Shown here piece after piece: positions 41,049 through 49,698 of a DNA stretch of 64,000 nt. The notes under the pieces were generated by a model that saw only the letters and a program-made list of their open reading frames with translations, was not told where the DNA came from and searched no databases. Source of the stretch: Desulfuromonas acetoxidans DSM 684 (GTDB taxonomy: Bacteria > Desulfobacterota > Desulfuromonadia > Desulfuromonadales > Desulfuromonadaceae); the NCBI RefSeq assembly GCF_000167355.1, contig NZ_AAEW02000007.1, positions 124,001 to 188,000 on the forward strand. The letters run 5' to 3'. Made by a program: the position numbers and the translations under genes. Position 1 is the first letter of the stretch; each line of letters begins with the position of its first letter.

Positions 41049-41486
41049 TCATAGCGATAATGGAGCCCCTGCCGCAATTAGTACTTTTCTCGCAACGTAC
41101 TGCATTAACTCGATGTCAAAAAATAGCAACTCAGCCTCTTTAGAAAACGGCAACAATAATTCAACTTCACCTTCAGAGCTTTCGCCTTTTGTATGGACAA
41201 TTTTACAGCGAATATCGTATATGAGATCTGCCACAGGAGCTCGTAGATCAGCACCAGAGTTATTCAAGGGTAATTTATGATCAGTTAGACCTTTCTGTTT
41301 GGCGGAGAAAAATTCAGCGCGCTGCTCATCTTCTTGCAGAAACTCTCTTAAATCATTGGTATCAACGCAAGCATTAATCGTAGCCCTTAACTGAGAGCGC
41401 TCATCACCAAACCCCCTTCCGTGCCCGGAAACTGCCGTGAGCACTTTTCCAATATCGCCATCTCGATCAGTTCTAAATGTTGGGTC
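41049..41486 (-). pseudogene. 3' part of the IS-interrupted cassette gene (possible HEPN domain)
   Basis: Reading from the IS junction on the minus strand: PTFRTDRDGDIGKVLTAVSG, HGRGFGDERSQLRATINACV ... ADLIYDIRCKIVHTKGESSE and so to the stop at 41049. RCKIVH fits the Rx4-6H motif of HEPN RNase domains. Joining 42712 to 41482, leaving out the IS and one copy of the GGTC duplication, restores one frame of about 435 codons with the 5' part. Function of the whole is unknown. Confidence 0.75.
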
Positions 41487-41502
41487 GGGTTATACCCCGT
41501 TT

Positions 41503-42315
41503 CTACGGACGGTTTGAAAACAACTGAAACTCCATATCACGTCTAGCAATCCTTTTCCTCATTCGTGGATTATGGAAGCGTTCAATATAGTTGAATAGAT
41601 CCGCTTTGGCGGCATCCATTGTCGGATATCTCATCCGATTTGTGCGTTCTCGCTTGAGAACACCAAAGAATCCCTCGCAGGCTGCGTTATCTCCACAATG
41701 ACCAACAGCACTCATGGAGCAAACCAGGGCGTTCTCCTTCAAGAATCTTTGGTAGTCCGTGCTGCGAAATTGACTGCCGCGATCCGAATGCAAAATCACA
41801 TGGTTACTTTCTTGACGTTGCCACACGGCCATTTCAACGGCACGGATCACCATCTGCCGGTCTTGGCGATGGTGCATTGACCAGCCAACGACCAACTTGC
41901 TGAACAGATCGATGACAACACACAGATAAAGTTTTCCTTCGCCGGTCTTGAGTTCTGTGATGTCTGTGACCCATTTTTGTTCTGGTTCCAATGCCTTAAA
42001 ATCACGCTGCAACTGATTCTGAACATCGGCAGGGACTACAACTGGTGTGTGATATCGACCTCGTTTTTTCTTTCGCGGCCAGCCTTGAAGTCCGGCTGAA
42101 GCCATCAAACGAGCAATGCGATTTTTACTTGCAGTCTCTCCGGTTTCCCGAAGGTCTTCATGCATACGCGGAACACCAATGGCACCGTTGCTGTCTTCAT
42201 GGATTTCACGAATGCGCTTCAGTAGACGCTCGTTGTCAATCTGTCGTGTGCTGGGGGATCTTTTCTCCCAGTCATAATAACCACTGTGAGAAACTTTGAG
42301 GCAACGACACATCAA
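41503..42315 (-). CDS. IS3-family transposase OrfB (DDE integrase core)
   Basis: A 270-residue frame; conserved signals include the HTH_21 segment [20 protein letters not shown] and the rve catalytic core [20 protein letters not shown] (D1), [16 protein letters not shown] (D2) and [12 protein letters not shown] (E). The frame stays open upstream to near 42362 ([20 protein letters not shown]), overlapping orfA's end in the -1 frame, so OrfAB is made by ribosomal frameshifting as in other IS3 elements. Confidence 0.93.
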   Translation of the reverse strand: MMCRCLKVSHSGYYDWEKRSPSTRQIDNERLLKRIREIHEDSNGAIGVPRMHEDLRETGETASKNRIARLMASAGLQGWPRKKKRGRYHTPVVVPADVQNQLQRDFKALEPEQKWVTDITELKTGEGKLYLCVVIDLFSKLVVGWSMHHRQDRQMVIRAVEMAVWQRQESNHVILHSDRGSQFRSTDYQRFLKENALVCSMSAVGHCGDNAACEGFFGVLKRERTNRMRYPTMDAAKADLFNYIERFHNPRMRKRIARRDMEFQLFSNRP

Positions 42316-42359
42316 GCGAATAGGAAATTCATTGCGACAACGTTGAACCGCCTGATACT

Positions 42360-42653
42360 TCAGGACGACTCCCTGGCAAAGAACGTTGCCGCTTCGCGTA
42401 AAAAATCCCGTTCCTTTTTTACCCGGGCTAATTCACGTTTAAGAGCTGCAACCTCATCATCTCTGGGATTTCCAGTCCCGCCAAAGGCATGGCGGCCCTC
42501 TGCCTCAGCCTCTCGCTTCCACCGTGAAAGCAGGTTGGCATTGATACCGAGTTCTCTTGCAACCTGAGCGCAACTGACATTAGGCTGGCAAGCCTGTTCT
42601 ACTGCCCCACGTTTAAATTCCTGACTGAATTTTCTTCTCTTAGACATAAACAC
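42360..42653 (-). CDS. IS3-family transposase OrfA (HTH)
   Basis: A 97-residue protein: [40 protein letters not shown], and a leucine-zipper-like end [20 protein letters not shown]. This is the HTH_Tnp_1 DNA-binding subunit of IS3-type transposases. The start is the first or second Met (MFM). Confidence 0.92.
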   Translation of the reverse strand: MFMSKRRKFSQEFKRGAVEQACQPNVSCAQVARELGINANLLSRWKREAEAEGRHAFGGTGNPRDDEVAALKRELARVKKERDFLREAATFFARESS

Positions 42654-42708
42654 TCCTTTAGCCCACTATAGGCTTTTTTGAAGTGTCCGTAAATTCGGGG
42701 TAGAACCC

Positions 42709-43582
42709 GGTCTTTCAAAATTGACCTAATTCTTCGCCTCGCTTCTTCTTGGGAATAAGTGGGGTAGTAATACTCAATTACCTGATAGAAAGCTAAGAAC
42801 TGAAGAAGTGGCATACCTAACGCACTTCTACCATACCAATAAAGAGAGCTTGGCCCTTCATCAAATTCTATTTTAGGGAATTCCAACTCTGCACGCTCAT
42901 GTGGTCTGCGACGAGGTCTATGACCTGGACGTCGAGTGTGCCTTCTATCTCGCACAAGAGAAAGCGCAAACCCATCTTGAAGATCAAGCTGAAAAAACAA
43001 AGAATCGCTTAGCTTTCGTAGAATTTGTAGACTTTGATTATGCTGTGAAATGTTTATGCCAGAAATCTTTACTGATAATGCGCCATTGCGACCAAACGGT
43101 CCTCTAGCGAGCATACGCATAGCACCAGAGGCTTCGCCTATTTCAATTTTAATGGATCGACCAAGGTAATTTTCTTCTAGCACGATGGGCTCGATTTCTT
43201 CGCCCTCTGATACTTCTCCAAATATTCTTCTTTGAAGAAAATGACGAGGCATACCATTAATGGGACGAATTACAGCCTCAATTAAATTTTCTGAATAGTT
43301 AGCTATAGCTACAAACTCTCCAAGAAAGGTATATTTCTCGAAGTCAAAACTGAGTATTTCAGTTATTGCTTCTGAAGAACTAAATGAAGTCCACCTTTTA
43401 TCTCTTCCGTTAGGCATGCCCACTGCAACGTAAGTATCACCATCAAAATACTCACGTAATTCAGCCTCAATACCAGCATCATTGCAGCGTTTAATAAGTT
43501 TTTGCTGAAGATCCAAAAGCACTTCAGGATTTTCTTGCTCTTCTATATCTTCTATATCATCTACGGTTAAATCTTCAGACAT
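42709..43582 (-). pseudogene. 5' part of the IS-interrupted cassette gene
   Basis: Starts at 43582 (MSEDLTVDDIEDIEEQENPE, RBS AAGGAA) and runs 291 codons to the IS; the frame then reads 37 codons of IS sequence before stopping at 42599. The genuine part is acidic at the start and has a basic patch DRRHTRRPGHRPRRRPHERA, then YYPTYSQEEARRRIRSILKD. No known domain recognised here. With the 3' part it formed one protein of about 435 residues. Confidence 0.75.
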
Positions 43583-44036
43583 TCTCGTTCCTTGTAGTGA
43601 CTGCTAACAATAAATGGACAGTTTCTGTATAAAGCTGCAAACACAGAAGGTCCGAGCTATATATAATTCCACGCTAACATACTGATGACTCTTCCGTTAC
43701 CATACATTTCAATATGTTACAACCGTTATGGCCAATACCCTTCACGGGATAGGCAGATCTGCCTATCCCGGCTCAAAGTCTATCTAAGGGACAGCAGGGG
43801 ACGTTGTTAACATTTTGACATTCGCACAAACGCCAAAATCTCATATCTCAGGACCATCCCATCATTTGCAATCAAAACAGGCCTTTGTTTTCTTTTCCCT
43901 TTTTCCGACCCCTTCAAACATGTTATGGAATCGGGAACTTTTGATTCTTAGCAAACAATAGCAGCCACATTACCACCACGCCTTCTAATGATAAAGTCAC
44001 ACATTGACCTAATTTAAATTTAGCGGAGTTCCATAC
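43583..44036. other. intergenic boundary of the cassette region: half attC, palindrome, REP
   Basis: No gene. A half attC core (minus strand TTGTTAGCAG) is at 43601-43610. A perfect 26-bp palindrome CGGGATAGGCAGA/TCTGCCTATCCCG is at 43745-43770. A REP-like GGGGACGTTGTTAACATTTT GACATTC is at 43797-43823. GGAG precedes the ATG of the nucleoside transporter. No integrase gene is present. Confidence 0.6.
43745..43770. terminator. 26-bp perfect palindrome
   Basis: CGGGATAGGCAGATCTGCCT then ATCCCG; can form a 13-bp stem without a loop or an 11-bp stem with GATC loop. No T-run follows on either strand, so a role as terminator, binding site or mobile-element end is undecided. Confidence 0.4.
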
Positions 44037-45275
44037 ATGCCCCTCCAACCTCTTCTCGGCCTCGGCGTATTCATCCTCATCGCCTGGCTGATCAGCGAAC
44101 AGCGCCGCCGTTTTCCAGTACGACTGGTCATCATCGGCCTGGTGCTGCAACTCATCCTCGCTGCCCTGCTCTTTCATGTGCCCTGGTTCCAAAGCCTGTT
44201 TCTGGTACTGAACAAAGTGGTGCTGGCGTTAGAAAACGCCACGGCTGCCGGAACCAGTATGGTGTTCGGCTATCTGGGCGGTGGTGCTTTGCCGTTTCAG
44301 GAGCCTTTTCCCGGTAGTGCGTATATCCTCGCCTTTCGCGGTTTGCCACTGGTACTGTTGATCAGTGCGTTATCCTCGTTGCTGTTTTACTGGCGGCTGT
44401 TGCCACGCATCGTGCAGGGCTGTTCGTGGCTGTTGCAGAAAAGCCTGAGCATTGGCGGGGCTGAAGGTCTGGGCGTGGCGGCGAATATCTTTGTCGGCAT
44501 GGTGGAATCACCGTTGATCATCCGTCCGTACATTCAGCAGATGACACGCAGCGAGCTGTTCACTTTGATGAGCTGCGGCATGGCGACCATTGCGGGGACG
44601 GTGATGGTGCTCTATGCCAGCATTCTCAGTTCGGTGTTGCCGGACATCATGGGCCACATCCTCACCGCGTCGCTGATCAGCGCCCCGGCGTCGGTAGTGA
44701 TTGCTAAGATCATGGTGCCGGAAAAGGACGACACCACCCATGCGACCATGGTGCCGGACACCAATGTGCGCAGCAGTATGGATGCCATCACTCAGGGCAC
44801 GGTGCAGGGTGTGCAGTTGCTGATCAATATTGTGGCGATGATTATTGTCATGGTGGCGTTGATTGCCTTGATCAACAGCCTGCTTGGCGTATTCTTTGAG
44901 GGAGTGACCTTGCAGAGTGTGCTTGGTACGCTGCTGGCTCCGGTGGTCTGGCTGTTGGGCGTGCCGTGGCAGGAAGCTCCGGCGGCAGGTGCGCTGTTTG
45001 GCACCAAGACGGTGATCAACGAGTTTGTCGCCTATCTGAATATGACCCAATTGCCGGAGGGCACCTTGAGCCAGCGCAGCCTGTACATCATGACCTATGC
45101 CCTGTGCGGCTTTGCCAACCCCGGCAGCCTCGGCATTATGATCGGTGGCATGGGAGCCATGGCCCCGGAGCGCCGTCATGAGATCGTCGGTCTCGGGGTA
45201 AAATCGCTGCTGGCCGGAACGCTGGCCACCAGCATGACCGCCGCCATTGCGGCCCTGATGTTGCCGACTCTATGA
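44037..45275 (+). CDS. concentrative nucleoside transporter (CNT/NupC family)
   Basis: A 412-residue inner-membrane protein. CNT hallmarks: SMVFGYLGGGALPF, EGLGVAANIFVGMVESPLII, the gate-like MSCGMATIAGTVMVLYASIL and, near the end, GALFGTKTVINEFVAYLNMT then YALCGFANPGSLGIMIGGMG. The family takes up nucleosides with Na+ or H+. Start ATG with GGAG 9 bp upstream. It overlaps the MFS gene by 4 bp (ATGA). Confidence 0.92.
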   Translation: MPLQPLLGLGVFILIAWLISEQRRRFPVRLVIIGLVLQLILAALLFHVPWFQSLFLVLNKVVLALENATAAGTSMVFGYLGGGALPFQEPFPGSAYILAFRGLPLVLLISALSSLLFYWRLLPRIVQGCSWLLQKSLSIGGAEGLGVAANIFVGMVESPLIIRPYIQQMTRSELFTLMSCGMATIAGTVMVLYASILSSVLPDIMGHILTASLISAPASVVIAKIMVPEKDDTTHATMVPDTNVRSSMDAITQGTVQGVQLLINIVAMIIVMVALIALINSLLGVFFEGVTLQSVLGTLLAPVVWLLGVPWQEAPAAGALFGTKTVINEFVAYLNMTQLPEGTLSQRSLYIMTYALCGFANPGSLGIMIGGMGAMAPERRHEIVGLGVKSLLAGTLATSMTAAIAALMLPTL

Positions 45276-46645
45276 TCAAACGTTTTGGAAACGCACCGTT
45301 TAACCACGCCAACATCCGGTTGTTTATCGCCTTCCGGGTGTTTTACAACGCGCGGTTTTACTACCCCGTTTTCACCATTCTATTTCTCGACTTTGGCCTG
45401 ACTCTGGAGCAGTTCACCCTGCTCAACGTGGTGTGGGCCATGACCATCGTACTGCTGGAAGTACCGTCTGGCGCGTTGGCTGACCTGTTCGGTCGTCGCC
45501 GCCTGCTCATCGCCACGTCACTGCTGATGATTGCTGAATTGTCGCTGATCAGTTTTGCGCCCAGCACCCAGCCGGAGTGGATCTTTTACCTGTTTCTGGC
45601 CAACCGACTGCTTAGCGGTGCGTCGGAAGCCATGGGCAGCGGCGCGGATGAAGCCCTGGCCTACGATACGCTGGTGGCTGCCGGGCAAAAGGACTTGTGG
45701 CCCAAAGTGCTCGACGTGCAGCTCAAGGTGCAGCAGATCGGCTTTATCGTTGCCATGACGCTCGGTGCATTGGTCTACGACCCGGAGCTGCTTAACCGCA
45801 TTGCCGGATGGATCGGCTTCAACGGCGAGCTGACGTTACGCAACACCATGCGCTATCCATTACTGCTGACCCTTGGTTCAGCCCTGGTCACGCTGGTGCT
45901 GACCCTGAAAATGACCGAACCACCTAATGCCGACCAACCCGAACAGCAGGGCTTTTTCGCCACAGCCTTTGCGACGACCCGGTTGATCATCGACAGCGCC
46001 AAGTGGATCTGGCACACGCCGTTTGCCCTCGGCATCATTCTGTTTACCATGCTGTTTGATCACATCATCCGCATGCTGCTGACTCTCAACAGCCAGTATT
46101 ACCGCATGATCGACATTCCCGAGGCGCTGTTCGGCGTGATCGGCTCGTCCATGTCGGTGATGGCTTATTTCATCCCGCCACTGGCGGTATATGCCGCCAG
46201 TCGCTTCCGCCCGGTGGCGAATCTGAGCTGGATGAGCGTGTTGATGATGATCGGTTGCGCCACTTTTGCCCTGTTTATCCCTTGGTACGGGGTGTTGCCC
46301 ATGGCGCTGGTATTTGTGGTGTTTATGTTCAACATGTTTTTCGGCAGCCATTATCTCAATCAGGTCACGCCGTCCCACATGCGCGCTACTGTGCTGAGTT
46401 TTCGTGGCCTGAGTTTTAATCTGGCCTATGCCGGAATCAGCCTCGCTTACACCGGAGCCTATGCCTGGTTCAAACAACGCGCACCATCAACATTGAATGA
46501 AGCGCAACTGGAACGCCACACGTTCATGGTCACTTCGGAGCAATTTGTCTGGTATTTTGTTATGCTGTTGATTGTATTAAGTGGTGTCGTGTTCATTGCG
46601 CAACGCACAGCTCGCCACAGAAACAACGAATCGCAAAGCTCATAA
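45272..46645 (+). CDS. MFS transporter
   Basis: A 457-residue MFS protein with about 12 helices. Signature: VLLEVPSGALADLFGRRRLL after helix 2, and RLLSGASEAMGSGADEALAY in helix 4. It is of the same subgroup as the transporter at 16966. Coupled to the nucleoside transporter by ATGA overlap, so it might export or import a related compound; the substrate is unknown. Confidence 0.88.
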   Translation: MIKRFGNAPFNHANIRLFIAFRVFYNARFYYPVFTILFLDFGLTLEQFTLLNVVWAMTIVLLEVPSGALADLFGRRRLLIATSLLMIAELSLISFAPSTQPEWIFYLFLANRLLSGASEAMGSGADEALAYDTLVAAGQKDLWPKVLDVQLKVQQIGFIVAMTLGALVYDPELLNRIAGWIGFNGELTLRNTMRYPLLLTLGSALVTLVLTLKMTEPPNADQPEQQGFFATAFATTRLIIDSAKWIWHTPFALGIILFTMLFDHIIRMLLTLNSQYYRMIDIPEALFGVIGSSMSVMAYFIPPLAVYAASRFRPVANLSWMSVLMMIGCATFALFIPWYGVLPMALVFVVFMFNMFFGSHYLNQVTPSHMRATVLSFRGLSFNLAYAGISLAYTGAYAWFKQRAPSTLNEAQLERHTFMVTSEQFVWYFVMLLIVLSGVVFIAQRTARHRNNESQSS

Positions 46646-46655
46646 GGACAACGTT

Positions 46656-47051
46656 ATGTTGAAATATTTCACTTTGGGCCTACTGCTTACGGTCCTGCTG
46701 TTTGGCTGTAACTCACAAACCGACGATCTTCCGACTCCGGTGAACCCCATCCCGGAAAAACCCGCCACTCCGCCCGAGGAGTCTCCGCGTCCAGCACCCA
46801 TTGTACCTAAAGAAGTTCCGATTCCTACACCGTCTCCAGTTAAACTGGAGGTGCAAGAACAAACCTTGGAAACACTAGCTCAACCCAAAGACACCTCTCT
46901 GCATGACGAAGCCCCCACCAAGCAGACCAAGGCCGCGAAAGCGGATAAAAAAGTCAATGTCAGTGGTGGAGTGCTGATGGATGAGAAGGTGGAAAAGCTT
47001 CAAGACAGTGTCAGTGGTGGAGAAGTGAAGGTAGATATCAAACTGGATTAA
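46656..47051 (+). CDS. proline-rich lipoprotein, hypothetical
   Basis: A 131-residue protein with signal peptide and lipobox LLFGC (Cys18). The mature part is proline-rich (PTPVNPIPEKPATPPEESPR) and then has the twice-used segment VNVSGGVLMDEKVEKLQDSV / SVSGGEVKVDIKLD. No domain recognised. It follows the MFS gene by 10 bp with AAGGA before its ATG, so it is the third gene of the operon. Confidence 0.7.
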   Translation: MLKYFTLGLLLTVLLFGCNSQTDDLPTPVNPIPEKPATPPEESPRPAPIVPKEVPIPTPSPVKLEVQEQTLETLAQPKDTSLHDEAPTKQTKAAKADKKVNVSGGVLMDEKVEKLQDSVSGGEVKVDIKLD

Positions 47052-47065
47052 TCATTTTATCTTTA

Positions 47066-47350
47066 CATGCAAAATCAAGGTCGCCGGGAAGCATCCTGGC
47101 AGGTGCCATCCTTTTATAAGCCGACTAAAGGATGCAAAACCGGCTTTTGGAAACGGCCCTCCGGGGGTCGCAAACCCACCGACAATGAATCACTTTACGT
47201 TGTGCTTCACGGGTTCGGCTCGCCGCCTTTTCTTATTATCGCAGCGTAAGCGAGTGGAGTGAGGGAACTCGCAGGGCGCAATGGTCGGGAGTCGATTGCG
47301 CTACTCTTGTCGACACAAAAGCAGCCCGACGGGTGGGCGCGGAAACCCAC
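47066..47350 (-). repeat. diverged copy of long repeat family L
   Basis: Shares with the 56-57 kb repeats, in inverse orientation, AATCAAGGTCGCCGGG...CC(C/T)GGCAG, the hairpin CATCCTTT/AAAGGATG, GTGCTTCACGGGTTCGGCTC GCCGCC, and AACTCGCAGGGCGCAATG. It is more diverged than the others. No gene inside. Confidence 0.6.
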
Positions 47351-47692
47351 GTCACGTGCCTACTAAGCCACAAAAACAGATGAACTTCGCCAAAGCAATC
47401 AGCAAGATACCGACAGATTTTAAATTTGCGTGAGGGATCATGTATCAAATCCCCCCAATACACACGAGAAAAACGCACTAAAAAACAACTTACAGCTTGC
47501 ACTACCTTGTCGCCCATGCTAGTGTTACTGCATCTTAAGTAAGTTTGTGTCGCTAATTTAGCTCTCACCAGCCTGACAAGGTGTCAGTCTGGCTCATAAA
47601 AGCACAGGCCCTTTGGGCGTGTGTTTTTTTATTATTGTCGAGAGCAGACACACTGAAGCAAGTTCCCACGGGAACACAATGGAGAAAAGAAC
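47351..47692. other. upstream region of the second cold-shock gene
   Basis: About 340 bp holding the tail of the repeat and the long csp leader. No open frame that looks real. Confidence 0.5.
47601..47678 (+). promoter_or_regulatory. cold-shock leader with terminator-like hairpin, copy 2
   Basis: AGCACAGGCCCTTTGGGCGT then GTGTTTTTTT: a hairpin (GCACaGGCCC/GGGcgTGTG-like) followed by T7, about 63 bp before the ATG. AGTTCCCACGGGAAC lies close to the start. Both match the leader of the first csp gene. Confidence 0.65.
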
Positions 47693-47893
47693 ATGGCAGA
47701 AGGTACAGTAAAATGGTTTAACGACACTAAGGGTTTTGGATTCATCGAGCAGGACAACGGTCCTGACGTATTCGTGCATTTCTCTGCGATCCAAAGCGAA
47801 GGTTTCAAATCCCTGGCTGAAGGCGACCGCGTCTCTTTTGACGTAACTGAAGGTCAAAAAGGTCCCCAATCAGCAAACGTGTGCAAAATCTAA
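47693..47893 (+). CDS. cold-shock protein (CspA family), second copy
   Basis: A 66-residue RNA chaperone: [40 protein letters not shown] and the end [10 protein letters not shown]. It differs from the gene at 35943 at about seven positions, including a cysteine near the C-terminus. RBS GGAG upstream. Own terminator. Confidence 0.95.
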   Translation: MAEGTVKWFNDTKGFGFIEQDNGPDVFVHFSAIQSEGFKSLAEGDRVSFDVTEGQKGPQSANVCKI

Positions 47894-47921
47894 ATCATTT
47901 TGACACTGTTTGATTGTTTAA

Positions 47922-47951
47922 AAGCCCCGCACATTGTGTGGGGCTTTTTTT
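47922..47951 (+). terminator. terminator of the second cold-shock gene
   Basis: AAGCCCC (47922-47928) and GGGGCTT (47940-47946) flank an inner CAC/GTG pair; T7 follows. Confidence 0.9.
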
Positions 47952-48464
47952 GTTTTGGCCACAGACAAACCAGACAAAGTCGGACCTAACAAAAGAAAAC
48001 CTGAATCTCTGCTCTTGGAACAGCCTGGAGATTTCTGACTTTTTCGGTGGCTAAAGAAAGTTTAGCTTTTGCCTCTCCTCTTTGTTTCAGCGTCTCAACA
48101 GCACGCAAACTTCATCACACAAATCTACCGCATAAAAAAATATACAATCCCTCCTTTGGCGTATGGATTTATCATACTGTCGTTAACCCATTGAGATCAT
48201 TTGCCCCAACTCAATTTTAGACATCCGCCTTGGATGAATTATTTCTAAATGTGCATATTTTATCTATACACTCACAGTGGTTATCACCACCCCAGCCCTC
48301 ACAAAAACATTCGAGATTCTCTTTTACAATCAGCATCTTAGAGACATAAAACATCACAGTTTAATTCTTGGCACGTCTCTCGCTATATCAGAAAGGCAAG
48401 AACAACGCACAACACTCAATAACGAGTACAAGCAGCGAACATTGCATAACCATAGGAGGACGTC
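47952..48464. other. intergenic region without recognisable gene
   Basis: About 510 bp, AT-rich in its right half. No family-like open frame. The last 15 bp hold AGGAGG before the next ATG; a promoter for the small membrane proteins must be here but no clear -35/-10 pair was chosen. Confidence 0.5.
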
Positions 48465-48695
48465 ATGAAAGCCCTGAAAAAAATCGCCACCAGCCTGATA
48501 CTTCTCGCAATCGCAGCCGTTCCGGCCTTTGCCGGACAGGAATCTTCCGACAGTGGTCTGCTGACCTGGTTGTTCCTCGGCTTTATCGGTCTGATCGTGG
48601 TCGGTCAACTCATCCCGGCCCTGGTCATGGGCTTCGGTATGGTCAAGGGCGTTCTCGGACACTCCGACGATCACAGCCATAAGCACAACGCTTAA
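48465..48695 (+). CDS. small single-span membrane protein A
   Basis: A 76-residue protein with a signal-like N-terminus (MKALKKIATSLILLAIAAVP..AFA), then SGLLTWLFLGFIGLIVVGQL and a histidine-rich tail HSDDHSHKHNA that could bind metal. Function unknown. Strong AGGAGG RBS. It is a close relative of the next gene. Confidence 0.7.
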   Translation: MKALKKIATSLILLAIAAVPAFAGQESSDSGLLTWLFLGFIGLIVVGQLIPALVMGFGMVKGVLGHSDDHSHKHNA

Positions 48696-48745
48696 CTCTT
48701 TATTTAATGTCATTCACAGCACAAAACACGAAAGGAACCAAAACC

Positions 48746-48982
48746 ATGAAAGCACTTAAAAACATCACTCTGACTGCTCTGTTGACCCTGATGATGGCGT
48801 CACCTTCTCTGGCCGCAACCACTGCCGGCCGCGTCGACAACAGTGGATTTCTGGTCTGGGCGTTTCTCGGCTTCTGCGCCCTGATCGTTGTCGCTCAACT
48901 GGTCCCGGCTGTTCTGGTGATGTTCGGCATCGTCAAAGCTGTTGCCAGCCCCAAAGAGCACGCCGAACAGAAATCGCATTAA
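48746..48982 (+). CDS. small single-span membrane protein B (paralogue of A)
   Basis: A 78-residue protein, MKALKNITLTALLTLMMASP..LAA, then SGFLVWAFLGFCALIVVAQL and a charged tail. Alignment with protein A is direct over its whole length (MKALK, SG(L/F)L.W.FLGF..LIVV.QL.PA), so the pair arose by tandem duplication. Start at 48746 has AAAGGAACC upstream. Function unknown. Confidence 0.7.
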   Translation: MKALKNITLTALLTLMMASPSLAATTAGRVDNSGFLVWAFLGFCALIVVAQLVPAVLVMFGIVKAVASPKEHAEQKSH

Positions 48983-49063
48983 GCGTGCTTTTGAGGTTAG
49001 CGTTGCACTGGATGCCCCGGCTCCCACAACCGGGGCATCGCCTCTCACACAGGAGAGCGACCC

Positions 49064-49492
49064 ATGTTACCCGTGATTATTGCTTACCAGTCTCCTGCTG
49101 AAACCGACGCACTGATGCAGTGTGTTGAAAAGGCCGGGTGTGTTGCCAAACCCGTCGCCACACTCAATGAAGCCATTGATGCGTTGCGCGAAGAGGAGAC
49201 GGCGATCATGCTGCTGGGCAAAACCTTTGACGGCAGTTGCGTGCTGGATGTCATCCCGATCTTCCGCTATCTGCAGAAGCATCTGAAAATCATCCTGCTG
49301 GCTGACGATGCACAGATGGGCTTTTTGCGCCAGGCGCGTGCCGCAGGGATTTTCTATCACGCCATGGAGCCGCACGACGAAGAGGATTGCCACGAGTTGC
49401 AACTGGCCCTGGAATGCGCCCGTGAGGTGTGTGAAAAACAGGGCAGGAGTATCTGGAAGAAACTGGCACCGGTTTTTGGTGGTGCCAACTGA
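49064..49492 (+). CDS. pseudo-receiver (CheY-like) protein
   Basis: A 142-residue protein with the alternating strands and helices of a response-regulator receiver (LPVIIAYQSPAETDALMQCV, EAIDALREEETAIMLLGKTF, KIILLADDAQMGFLRQARAA). The aspartate expected at the end of strand 3 is replaced (AIMLLGKTFDG), and the acidic pocket near the N-terminus is absent, so it is probably not phosphorylated. No output domain. It follows the two small membrane proteins and has a terminator after it, so the three may be one unit. Confidence 0.65.
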   Translation: MLPVIIAYQSPAETDALMQCVEKAGCVAKPVATLNEAIDALREEETAIMLLGKTFDGSCVLDVIPIFRYLQKHLKIILLADDAQMGFLRQARAAGIFYHAMEPHDEEDCHELQLALECAREVCEKQGRSIWKKLAPVFGGAN

Positions 49493-49561
49493 GTTAAAAA
49501 CCACGTTTGCCTAACGCGACCAAACTATTTTGATATTTGACATGCTGTGATGAATGTGTCC

Positions 49562-49591
49562 GGCGCTCCCGATAAGGAGCGCCTTTTTTTT
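49562..49591 (+). terminator. intrinsic terminator after the pseudo-receiver gene
   Basis: GGCGCTCC/GGAGCGCC, 6-nt loop, followed by eight T residues. Confidence 0.93.
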
Positions 49592-49639
49592 ATTCAAAAT
49601 AACCTCAAGCATATCGGTCATGTTGATCTACACACACAA

Positions 49640-49667
49640 AAAAGGGTCGCCGAATAATCGACGACCC
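49640..49667 (-). terminator. terminator of the minus-strand gene at 49699
   Basis: GGGTCGcCGA/TCGaCGACCC stem; the minus-strand side is followed by six T residues. Confidence 0.8.
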
Positions 49668-49698
49668 ACGAAAGAGTGATGGCTGGCAGGGCCAGTCG

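Larger units (their letters stand above)
41487..42708 (-). mobile_element. IS3-family insertion sequence
   Basis: 1222 bp with imperfect terminal inverted repeats: GGGTTATACCCCGTTTCTAC at the left and, inverted, GGGTTCTACCCCGAATTTAC at the right, each continuing GGAC. It is flanked by the direct repeat GGTC (41483-41486 and 42709-42712), a 4-bp target duplication. It carries overlapping orfA and orfB with an apparent -1 frameshift. It looks complete and recent. Confidence 0.9.

Noticed and set aside
48277-48468. A 63-codon plus-strand frame before the small membrane protein gene
   Set aside because: No RBS, no likeness, and it overlaps the promoter and RBS area of the real gene.
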